This document shows positions 16,396-21,967 of a DNA stretch of 25,658 bases, in pieces; within the stretch, counting starts at the first letter, position 1, and each line of letters starts with the position of its first letter. The DNA lies in IMG/VR virus record IMGVR_UViG_3300009120_000006, positions 1-25,658 of that record; one strand, given 5' to 3'. The notes below the pieces were generated by a model. The model saw only the letters and a program-made list of their open reading frames with translations. It made no database searches and was not told the DNA's origin. This DNA is from a virus. The translations under genes and the position numbers were made by a program.

Positions 16396-16643
16396 TATTT
16401 CATCATCCTTTTAATGATTTCTATAATTATCGGAAGTGTCAGTAGGGACTTTAAAAAGTCTCGAATAAACAATGCTTTGCGAATGATAAGATATCCCGAT
16501 GCAACGCCTATTCCTCTTTCTAATGCCTTTGTCTTGTCTCCAGTCATCCAAACGAATCCGGCATATGCCAAAAACGCCCAACACAGAAAATCGCTAAGCT
16601 CCAAAACGGCCTTCATAATTGAAGAAAAACTTGTAACGTCCAC
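16395..16643 (-). CDS. Small membrane protein, paralogue of the 118-aa neighbour
   Basis: The 82-aa product starts with GTG after AGAAGGGAG. Residues 17-35 (LSDFLCWAFLAYAGFVW) and 42-60 are membrane helices around MTGDKTKALERG (33-44), the same loop as in the gene downstream; the end is a basic amphipathic helix. VirB2/TrbC-type pilins share this size, two-helix form and Gly-rich second helix. Its stop overlaps the next start by one base. I see no cleavable signal peptide. Together with the ATPase it suggests a minimal secretion or DNA-transfer complex. Confidence 0.65.
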   Translation of the reverse strand: MDVTSFSSIMKAVLELSDFLCWAFLAYAGFVWMTGDKTKALERGIGVASGYLIIRKALFIRDFLKSLLTLPIIIEIIKRMMK

Positions 16644-16678
16644 GCTAATGCTCCCTTCTTGTTGTTTTAAATATTATA

Positions 16679-16780
16679 CTAACCATGGTTTCGCATCCAC
16701 AGCCTATAAGCTCCACGAAACATAAGATAAATGCCACCAAAGACACAGAGCAGAGACAGAAAGGTATATACATAAAACAT
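16679..16780 (-). CDS. 33-aa single-pass membrane peptide
   Basis: ATG at 16780 lies eight bases after AAAGGAG, followed by 33 codons to TAG. The product begins MFYVYTFLSLLCVFGGIYLM and ends with basic residues (FRGAYRLWMRNHG), a typical one-helix membrane peptide with its positive end inside. It is the first gene of the cluster that goes on with the two pilin-like proteins and the ATPase. Its leader AAAGGAGTGTGAACAATG is of the same type as several leaders in the rightward module at 23-25 kb. No family is recognised. Confidence 0.6.
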   Translation of the reverse strand: MFYVYTFLSLLCVFGGIYLMFRGAYRLWMRNHG

Positions 16781-16782
16781 TG

Positions 16783-16810
16783 TTCACACTCCTTTAAAAC
16801 CACGTATGAT
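16783..16810 (+). promoter_or_regulatory. Possible rightward promoter for a 27-aa peptide
   Basis: TTCACA (16783-16788), 16 bases and TATGAT (16805-16810) lie 53 bases before the ATG of a small rightward frame. Five of six bases match in each box. Confidence 0.5.
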
Positions 16811-16863
16811 TCATGCCATCATGGGGAAGTATACGCTCAGGAAGATAAACTGGGGGTGAGAAC

Positions 16864-16947
16864 ATGGGATTCGCTGAAATAGCAATCGGAGTCGGACTTG
16901 TGCAACTAGCCAAGTTTTTCTTTAGAAAAGCATTGGGAATACTTTAA
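16864..16947 (+). CDS. 27-aa amphipathic peptide, rightward
   Basis: ATG at 16864 follows GGGGGTGAG by three bases from the end of that site, and 27 codons run to TAA at 16945-16947, directly against the stop of the ParR-like gene on the other strand. The product begins MGFAEIAIGVGLVQLAK and ends FFFRKALGIL: hydrophobic with an amphipathic cationic end, like small membrane-active peptides such as type I toxins. It is the only rightward gene among leftward neighbours and has its own promoter candidate. No antitoxin RNA is evident. A chance frame is possible. Confidence 0.45.
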   Translation: MGFAEIAIGVGLVQLAKFFFRKALGIL

Positions 16948-17253
16948 TCAATCTTCACTCCTTTCTTCCTTATTTCCAACCGCAAGTATTGCATCTAACT
17001 CATTAGCAATACTCATTTCTTGTTCAGCCACCTGGGGAATTGCCGAGAATGCAATCTTGCTGACATATCCCTCGATTAATCTTTTCACTTGTGATTCCGT
17101 CACAAGTGTCTCTTTTTTTATTACTACAGTTTCTAGTAGGTCACGTAGCCATGCGCTTTTGTTAGGTAGGGAGTCAATGTATTGACAGATTTCCGGTGTA
17201 AGGTGAAAGCTTCTAATTGACCGCTTCACTACTACAACTGTGTTGTCGTCCAC
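16948..17253 (-). CDS. ParR-like ribbon-helix-helix partition adaptor
   Basis: The 101-aa product starts with GTG after a TAGGTG site within the last codons of the actin-like gene (22-base overlap). Residues 8-40 read as a ribbon-helix-helix: a strand (KRSIRSFHL), TPEICQYIDSL and SAWLRDLLETVV. The rest is helical and ends acidic (NKEERSED). A small RHH protein directly after and overlapping a ParM-type gene is the standard ParM-ParR order; it would bind the centromere and connect it to the filament. No canonical parC iterons are obvious beside it, but candidate repeats occur upstream of the actin gene. Confidence 0.8.
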   Translation of the reverse strand: MDDNTVVVVKRSIRSFHLTPEICQYIDSLPNKSAWLRDLLETVVIKKETLVTESQVKRLIEGYVSKIAFSAIPQVAEQEMSIANELDAILAVGNKEERSED

Positions 17254-18113
17254 TTGGCAACACCTACCCTGTAATTACCTATTGCTGTGGCGAGTTGAGG
17301 ATTAGATACAAGAGGGAAGTCTAAATGATCCTGCAACATTAATGCACCACCACCTGCTAGATGCACTTCATCCCAATTAGTTTTCCACCACTTGTTGATT
17401 TCTGAGCGAATGCGGATAGATAGATTGTGTCTCGCTTCATCGTCAGGAGTCGCATCATCCGGCATTATATCTGACCGAGATGCTACACGACGATACGTTT
17501 CAAGTTGTGCAGATGTGGTGCCAAATGGGAGAGTGCCTGATTCTGCTGCAATATATTTCATTCTACGGAATGTGCAGAAGTTAACTGTTTTGCTACCAAT
17601 GTCAATGATACGTAGTAATTCAGGTTTTGAATGGACACGACCATTATCATCAAGGACTAGAGCATAACCTACGCTTGCACCTTCTGGCATCATTAGAACA
17701 TCAACAACGTGGAGTTTCTTGTGCTTACCACAAAACTCAATGTTCCATACGCTGCGGAGTATGTCACGAAGGGACAGTGTTGTATCTGAGTAGTCAGATA
17801 TAGGAGTGCTGCCAACAACAGATACTAGGGATTCATTTTCGACCATTAAGGATATGCCGGTAAGGATAAGTGGAAGGTTAGAATCTCGCATGAGTTTATT
17901 CTTTTCAATTTCCCGTGTACCATATTCAAGTTTAGCCAACTCACCAGTCCACCACATTTCATTGCTTATCTTGATATGGTATTCTTCTTTAACATTATCT
18001 AACTCACGTATGCGCTCACGACATGCATAAGAGGGAACAACAAAGGATTTGCCGTGGGAATAGAACTTTGAATCTTGATTTCCCACATCAGCACCGATGA
18101 TAGAACCTAACAT
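17232..18113 (-). CDS. parM: ParM/Alp-type actin-like segregation ATPase
   Basis: ATG at 18113 follows AAGGAGG by six bases and gives 293 aa; the in-frame extension upstream has no ribosome site. Phosphate-1 motif IGADVGNQDSKF (6-17), phosphate-2 motif IIDIGSKTVNF (169-179) and the adenosine motif VHLAGGGALML (250-260) are those of the ParM/StbA/Alp branch of actins. Filaments of such proteins push plasmid copies apart. It is a little shorter than R1 ParM (320 aa). With its RHH partner it implies that this phage genome is kept as a low-copy plasmid. Confidence 0.9.
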   Translation of the reverse strand: MLGSIIGADVGNQDSKFYSHGKSFVVPSYACRERIRELDNVKEEYHIKISNEMWWTGELAKLEYGTREIEKNKLMRDSNLPLILTGISLMVENESLVSVVGSTPISDYSDTTLSLRDILRSVWNIEFCGKHKKLHVVDVLMMPEGASVGYALVLDDNGRVHSKPELLRIIDIGSKTVNFCTFRRMKYIAAESGTLPFGTTSAQLETYRRVASRSDIMPDDATPDDEARHNLSIRIRSEINKWWKTNWDEVHLAGGGALMLQDHLDFPLVSNPQLATAIGNYRVGVAKWTTTQL

Positions 18114-18240
18114 GCGATACCTCCTTATTAAAGTTATGATTTGTATTAACATGGTATTGTCGATTTGTGTCTATTAGAACTGTAGGAGTAGGGAAGGGTA
18201 AAATATTTTTGAGGTAGTGGGGTAAGAAGGTAAAAAATAA
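18114..18240. other. Purine-rich gap upstream of the actin gene
   Basis: No gene is visible. The plus strand is rich in G and A (GGAGTAGGGAAGGGTAAAA, then GGTAGTGGGGTAAGAAGGTA), giving loosely repeated GGGTAA blocks that could be a centromere for the ParR-like protein. This gap must also hold the leftward promoter of the actin gene; I see only a weak candidate (TCGACA around 18160). Confidence 0.4.
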
Positions 18241-18270
18241 TTGACAGGGAGTTGGAAGGTGTGATAGACT
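18241..18270 (+). promoter_or_regulatory. Rightward promoter of the replication-type gene
   Basis: TTGACA (18241-18246) is a perfect -35 box; after 18 bases TAGACT (18265-18270) serves as -10. Transcription would give a leader of about 305 bases before the TTG start. Confidence 0.65.
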
Positions 18271-18299
18271 ACTAAATACAGAGGACAAAAAAGGTAACT

Positions 18300-18365
18300 A
18301 TGATACCGTTCAGAAAACGCAAAACGTTGCCCAAGATACCGTTCTCAAAAACCAAAAAGAGGTGA
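18300..18365 (+). CDS. 21-aa very basic leader peptide
   Basis: ATG at 18300 stands six bases after AAAAGG, 30 bases into the presumed transcript. The product is 21 residues with ten Lys/Arg and contains a repeated IPF motif (IPFRKRK and IPFSKTKK) from a 33-base spaced duplication. The stop overlaps AGAGGTGA, a Shine-Dalgarno that serves a two-codon frame (ATG-ACT-TAA at 18370-18378). Together they look like a translated leader controlling the replication gene rather than a stand-alone protein. Confidence 0.4.
   Translation: MIPFRKRKTLPKIPFSKTKKR
18302..18344 (+). repeat. Direct repeats GATACCGTTC, 33 bases apart
   Basis: GATACCGTTC occurs at 18302-18311 and 18335-18344, each followed by two bases and AAAA. 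The spacing is three helical turns, as for iterons. ATACCGTTC also occurs at 21529-21537, near the parS-like region. Confidence 0.6.
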
Positions 18366-18433
18366 TATTATGACTTAATCTATATAGACCTAAGAATAAC
18401 TATAAGAATAAATAAGATTAACCTTTTTTAAAG

Positions 18434-18494
18434 AAACGCCGAAGAAGAAAAACGACGAAGAAAGAGACGGGGAAACGACCCACCTTACGGTGGG
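18434..18494 (+). repeat. AAACGMC repeats and hairpin in the rep leader
   Basis: AAACGCCGAAGAAGAAA (18434-18450) and AAACGACGAAGAAAGAG (18450-18466) are tandem imperfect copies, with a third AAACGACC at 18473. CCCACC (18479-18484) and GGTGGG (18489-18494) then form a 6-bp hairpin. The purine tract is complementary over 8-9 bases to the pyrimidine tract at 18531-18541, so the leader could close into one long fold over the ribosome site region. Confidence 0.5.
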
Positions 18495-18583
18495 GGAACG
18501 CATTGTGACATGTGAGTGGGAAGGGGAGTACTTTCTTCTTTTTCTTTCTTATTTTTTACTTGAACAAGAGAGGATGTATTAAA

Positions 18584-19348
18584 TTGAATTTTATTAAACT
18601 TGGGAATGAAGTGGCTACGCTTGAATACCTAACTCCTAATGACTTGTATGTATACTCTTACCTCTACATGTGGCAGAGATTTGGGCATGGAAAGTTAAAT
18701 ACAAGTATTGGTATCTTACATAGAGAGATTAAACTTCTGAAAAAGGAAGCAGACAACAGGAAAAGGATAAGGGAGTCTCTTGAAGCTCTGTGTGGGGTAG
18801 GACTGATATCTTGTACTGGAGATGATGTGTGTGTAAAGATTAAACTTGAAAAGGAATGGAGTGATTGTTTCACACTCATACCTAGTATGTTGTATGAAAA
18901 AGTATCTACTCCTGAAGAATGGGCAGTGATATGTTACATACTAAGGTGGGGAGCCTTTAGGTCTAAGATCAGCTATCATGAATTTAGTGTGGCATTGAAA
19001 TGTAGTTATAAGACGGCATTCAGAGTGATTCAACAGATGGAAGAAAAGGGGCTGATATCTGTTGAGCATGGGAAGTATATGAATTTGAACTCAGTGATTA
19101 GACAAGAGATTAATCAGTATAGAGTCGATGGTGGAGTGTGTGGTGAATCAGCAGCACACGAGATGGTAAGAATGAAGGGATTTGCACTTATGGCTGGAGA
19201 CCAGAGGATAGTAGATGATATTAGTAAAGCGACCAGGATTTATTATGAAAGAGATTATACTATAGTGAGTGTAGAGATGGGGAAATATAGTGTGGAGAAA
19301 AAGAAGCAGATGTTGGATAACATTAAGAAAGAATGTAGATTAAAATAA
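18584..19348 (+). CDS. Winged-helix replication-initiation-type protein
   Basis: I place the start at TTG (18584), seven bases after AGAGAGGATG; the open frame extends 24 codons upstream through a poly-Phe stretch encoded by a T-rich leader, which is unlikely to be translated. The 254-aa product has two winged-helix units: about residues 12-88 (LTPNDLYVYSYLYMWQRFG ... IRESLEALCGVGLIS) and about 110-165 (KTAFRVIQQMEEKGLISV). This architecture is found in plasmid Rep and phage DnaD-like initiators. Repeats in the leader and a parS/palindrome region nearby fit a replicon. A transcription regulator remains possible. Confidence 0.65.
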   Translation: MNFIKLGNEVATLEYLTPNDLYVYSYLYMWQRFGHGKLNTSIGILHREIKLLKKEADNRKRIRESLEALCGVGLISCTGDDVCVKIKLEKEWSDCFTLIPSMLYEKVSTPEEWAVICYILRWGAFRSKISYHEFSVALKCSYKTAFRVIQQMEEKGLISVEHGKYMNLNSVIRQEINQYRVDGGVCGESAAHEMVRMKGFALMAGDQRIVDDISKATRIYYERDYTIVSVEMGKYSVEKKKQMLDNIKKECRLK

Positions 19349-19677
19349 GTATTGTCTAATGGTGACAAAGTGCAAAATTATGCCCTTTTAAGCCACGCAA
19401 ATTTCAGTGAGTATGAATACATAGGCATGGGATTTTGAACGTCAAATTGGGCATATTGGGAAATATTTGCTGTTGTATTTACTAGTGTTTCAAGGCTGGA
19501 AATGTGTACCATACAGAGATGCTGACCCCTCAGAAATGAGGGGATTTTGTTTTGAAGAAAATGTTTCAACAGGGTGGCGAAAAGGGAAGTTTGAGTGAAA
19601 AATTTGGGGATGAATTTGGATTGAATTTAGATTAACTTGTCCTTAATTTAGACAAAAAAAAGAAGTAGGTTTGACAC
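19349..19677. other. Gene-free gap between converging genes
   Basis: No gene with a ribosome site is seen. It holds a rightward terminator (19526-19543), a leftward terminator at its right end, one copy of CTTGTCCTTA (19636-19645) and a loosely repeated GATTGAATTT stretch (19608-19635). Confidence 0.5.
19526..19554 (+). terminator. Terminator of the replication-type gene
   Basis: CCCCTC (19526-19531) and GAGGGG (19538-19543) pair around AGAAAT, followed by ATTTTGTTTTG. Confidence 0.85.
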
Positions 19678-19681
19678 CTAC
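19653..19681 (-). terminator. Terminator of the 197-aa gene
   Basis: On the minus strand GTAGGT and ACCTAC (19681-19676 and 19670-19665) pair over a five-base loop and are followed by TTCTTTTTTTT. The left part of the stem includes the stop codon of the gene. Confidence 0.85.
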
Positions 19682-20271
19682 CTAATTACTATAAGATGGT
19701 TGGGGTATATCTTTTGAACATGTTCTCTTACCACATCATTCTCAGCTTCATCAGTGAATGGCAGCGGTAGGATATCTGTGCCGAATAATGTTTTAGCATT
19801 GGGGTCAGGAGATTTAATTACCCATGAACGATTCTCAGTCCAGATGTATACGGGAGTGCCGGCTGGTTTGGGGATATCCTGGAGTGTTTGGTCAAAGTCT
19901 ATTTCCCATAGGATTTTATGGACGAATGAGCGAGATGCTTCTTCTAGTCTAGGATCAAGGAACCATTTGTGACGCTTCTCGATGATTTCAAACTCAAGCG
20001 ATGTTACAAAGTCTCTGATGATTAGGCGAGATAAGTCTTCTATTTTCTCGATGTTCCATTCACTTGTTTCAAAGTTGAAGTAGTCTTGTGGGTGCTTATT
20101 GATGTATTCTATTAACTCTTGTTTGGCTTGATCTGAAAATGGTTTGGGGTCAATTTTACTAAAGACTGAATTAGGTGTGGCTGGTAGTGGGCTGAATACT
20201 AATAGGAAAGAGAGTAGGGCGATTATGGACTTCATTATACCTGGGAGAATGGGGATGATGGGTATGGGCAT
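19678..20271 (-). CDS. Exported or membrane-anchored protein of unknown function
   Basis: ATG at 20271 follows AAAGGAGG by eight bases, giving 197 aa; a second Met at position 13 (MKSIIALLSFLLVFSPLPA) starts a clean signal peptide with a possible cleavage after LPATP. The mature part is about 165 residues, charged and helical, with FETSEWNIEKIEDLSRL, WTENRSWVIKSPDPNAK and a closing HLIVIR; no cysteine is present after the signal. It is a lone leftward gene with its own terminator inside the maintenance region, so it may be a lysogenic-conversion or superinfection-exclusion type product; that is inference. No family is recognised. Confidence 0.65.
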   Translation of the reverse strand: MPIPIIPILPGIMKSIIALLSFLLVFSPLPATPNSVFSKIDPKPFSDQAKQELIEYINKHPQDYFNFETSEWNIEKIEDLSRLIIRDFVTSLEFEIIEKRHKWFLDPRLEEASRSFVHKILWEIDFDQTLQDIPKPAGTPVYIWTENRSWVIKSPDPNAKTLFGTDILPLPFTDEAENDVVREHVQKIYPNHLIVIR

Positions 20272-20367
20272 GTTGATAACCTCCTTTATGTTGTTAGTAG
20301 AGGTTATGTAAGTGAAAAATAAATATGACAAGGGAGAGTAAATATTGTAGAAGGTTGCCCGAATATT

Positions 20368-20442
20368 GGACAAGGATAGCTTGTCCTTAAAGAAGGTAAA
20401 AAGAAGCTGCTGACCAGGAGTGGGATCAGCAGTTTTTGTTTT
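20368..20442 (+). ncRNA. Possible short RNA: inverted repeat followed by terminator
   Basis: GGACAAG (20368-20374) and CTTGTCC (20380-20386) form a hairpin with a GATAG loop; CTGCTGA (20407-20413) and TCAGCAG (20426-20432) form a second one followed by TTTTTGTTTT. The terminator points rightward, yet no rightward gene lies upstream, so a small transcript is implied. I find no clear promoter. CTTGTCCTTA from this hairpin recurs at 19636 and 20497. Confidence 0.4.
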
Positions 20443-20523
20443 GGGTATGGAGTTGGTGGAAATGGGTTGTCATTAGTTGTTGAGGTGCATTTTAGACTTG
20501 TCCTTACTACAGCAGGTGTATAC

Positions 20524-20559
20524 GCTCCTGTGCTTCGCACTAGAAGCATATGCGGGAGC
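20524..20559. repeat. Nested hairpin
   Basis: GCTCC (20524-20528) pairs with GGAGC (20555-20559), and inside GCTTC (20532-20536) pairs with GAAGC (20543-20547). Purpose unknown. Confidence 0.55.
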
Positions 20560-20579
20560 AAGGGGAAATAATGCATGTC

Positions 20580-21035
20580 TGGGCAGGTAGGGGATGTACT
20601 TATTTTTGATTTTACGTGAGTGAGTGTAAGGGAATGGGGTTTGGGGCTAATATGTGGGATAAATTATTGGCGAAAAGATGAAAAATGGATTGAATTGGTC
20701 GAAAGAATGACGAATAAAGGGTAAAAATGAGGAAATGATAAGGGATTCGGGAAGAGGTAGGTGGGGTAAGGGTTTGGGGCATGAAAATAGGATGAATATG
20801 ATGATTTTGAGTGAAAATGAGTGAGAGTGAAGGTGGCAAAGAGTGTTGATACTGCTGGGTTTTGTCGAAGGGCTGTCGAAGAGAAAATCGAAAGGGGAAG
20901 GGAGATTTATGGAGTGCGATTTCAAATAATGGAATGTAAATGGAAAGTATAGGAATTAACTAGGAAAATAATATGGGTGTGGGAATAGATGTGCTAGGGG
21001 CAGATTTGGTGAAACCTGGCTATAATTTAATGTAA
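20580..21035. other. C-poor, G-rich strand-asymmetric stretch
   Basis: On the plus strand 20641-20940 I count 104 G and 15 C. The asymmetry ends abruptly near 21035, where C-rich DNA (CCTACCCCCACTAGG) begins. No credible gene is present; the minus-strand open frames are by-products of the low complexity. Confidence 0.7.
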
Positions 21036-21170
21036 ACCTACCCCCACTAGGCCAATAACTAGTAGTATCAAGTCCTTTTGCCTACCTTAGAATATACGTT
21101 ATCAGGTAGGTGATAGCTTTGGGCATGGTTAGAGGCTGTCGAGCGTGAATTGTAGTAATCATTTACCATG

Positions 21171-21224
21171 CTAATTAGATAGTGGTCTAATTCATATGGA
21201 TTAGGTGATAGTCTAATTAGATAG
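21171..21224. repeat. Direct repeats CTAATTAGATAG
   Basis: CTAATTAGATAG occurs at 21171-21182 and 21213-21224, 42 bases apart (four helical turns), with a shorter GTCTAATT between them at 21185. Confidence 0.75.
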
Positions 21225-21264
21225 CTGTCGAATAGTAACAGCGCACTACTCAGGACTGAGATAC

Positions 21265-21413
21265 TACTACACACTGTAGTATATAACCATGTTATTAATT
21301 GCAACATACACTTACTACTATATGTAGTAATCTACTGCACCATGTAGTACAACTACCGGCCACTATGTTCCACATGAAACAATTGTATTATACAACTACT
21401 ACAGATCATAGTA
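21265..21413. repeat. Cluster of TACTACA-N3-TGTAGTA palindromes
   Basis: Four 17-base sites share a 7-3-7 palindromic plan: TACTACACACTGTAGTA (21265-21281, perfect), TACTACTATATGTAGTA (21313-21329, one mismatch), TACTGCACCATGTAGTA (21333-21349, one mismatch) and TACTACAGATCATAGTA (21397-21413, two mismatches). They look like operators or centromere sites for a dimeric DNA-binding protein. Confidence 0.75.
21366..21381. promoter_or_regulatory. parS-like site
   Basis: TGTTCCACATGAAACA differs from the bacterial ParB/Spo0J site TGTTNCACGTGAAACA at one position (CACATG for CACGTG). It lies inside the palindrome cluster. Confidence 0.55.
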
Positions 21414-21482
21414 ACATGGCACTTTATACATGCTTCCTGCATTACTACCGTCAATGACTTGTTTAAATATTGCGCGATAATT

Positions 21483-21499
21483 GTTTCATTATATGAAAC
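21483..21499. repeat. Palindrome GTTTCAT-TAT-ATGAAAC
   Basis: A perfect 7-3-7 palindrome whose arms (TGTTTCA/TGAAAC) are those of the parS-like site 102 bases to the left, but with a longer centre. Confidence 0.7.
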
Positions 21500-21592
21500 G
21501 TGGCTGGAATTCATTAACCACATTACATATACCGTTCTGCCCCCTACCCTTGTTATGCGCCATAAAAAATTATCCGGCAAAGGTAAAAACCA

Positions 21593-21620
21593 TTGTATTA
21601 ACGCTAGTTTTTGATATAAT
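21593..21620 (+). promoter_or_regulatory. Promoter of the rightward small-gene module
   Basis: TTGTAT (21593-21598), 16 bases and a perfect TATAAT (21615-21620) stand 36 bases before the first start codon, which has AAGGAG. Confidence 0.75.
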
Positions 21621-21656
21621 AGTATTAGGAAGTTAGATATAAGGAGTGTGTGAGTA

Positions 21657-21875
21657 ATGACAAGGTTAACCGCAATATACAGAACATCTCGCAACGGCAA
21701 TCTAAAGAGTATGAGTACTAACGACATGACCAAAGGCGAACTTGTTAAGCAATTACGCGCCAATGGTTTTAGAGTACTAGTGGTACTTACTGACAGCGAG
21801 ATAGAGGCCACCAAGAGTCTAAAGGCTTATGAGTTAGACACCGAATGGAAAGAATACGCTAACCAAGTACTATAA
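21657..21875 (+). CDS. Small protein of unknown function, first gene of the rightward module
   Basis: The 72-aa product starts with ATG after AAGGAGTGTGTGAGTA. It begins MTRLTAIYRTSRNGNLKSM, has a basic first half and an acidic second half ending EWKEYANQVL, and contains a strand-like FRVLVVLTDSE (38-48). It is directly behind the module promoter, so it should be the most strongly expressed. Three hairpins follow its stop. No family is recognised. Confidence 0.75.
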   Translation: MTRLTAIYRTSRNGNLKSMSTNDMTKGELVKQLRANGFRVLVVLTDSEIEATKSLKAYELDTEWKEYANQVL

Positions 21876-21877
21876 AG

Positions 21878-21941
21878 AAGGAGCCTAACTCCTTCCCTCC
21901 TGCCCACTAGCTTAGTGGGTAGCAGAGAGGTAGTTACCTCT
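21878..21941 (+). repeat. Three consecutive hairpins after the first small gene
   Basis: AAGGAG/CTCCTT (21878-21894), CCCACTA/TAGTGGG (21903-21919) and AGAGGTA/TACCTCT (21926-21941) have stems of 6, 7 and 7 bp and loops of 5, 3 and 2 bases. None has a T-run, so they are not ordinary terminators; processing or stability elements are possible. Confidence 0.75.
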
Positions 21942-21967
21942 AATAACACTTTAAGGAGGCCAACCAT

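Larger units (their letters stand above)
20272..21656. other. 1.4 kb gene-free control region
   Basis: No frame here has a ribosome site. From left to right it holds an inverted repeat plus rightward terminator, a nested hairpin, a C-poor strongly skewed stretch, CTAATTAGATAG direct repeats, the TACTACA palindrome cluster, a parS-like site, a second palindrome and the promoter of the rightward module. It is the best candidate for a replication origin and centromere in the window. Confidence 0.6.

Noticed and set aside
18512-18583. 24-codon poly-Phe extension of the replication-type protein
   Set aside because: It reads a T-rich leader tract; TTG at 18584 has a ribosome site.
20304-20925. Several minus-strand open frames of 75-92 codons
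   Set aside because: They arise in the C-poor, purine-rich stretch, encode low-complexity Ser/Pro/Leu/Phe runs, overlap one another and have no ribosome sites.
21068-21307. Minus-strand 79-codon frame
   Set aside because: No Shine-Dalgarno before its ATG, and it runs through the palindromes and direct repeats of the control region.
21353-21814. Minus-strand 153-codon frame
   Set aside because: It overlaps the module promoter, the parS-like site and the first rightward gene, and has no ribosome site.
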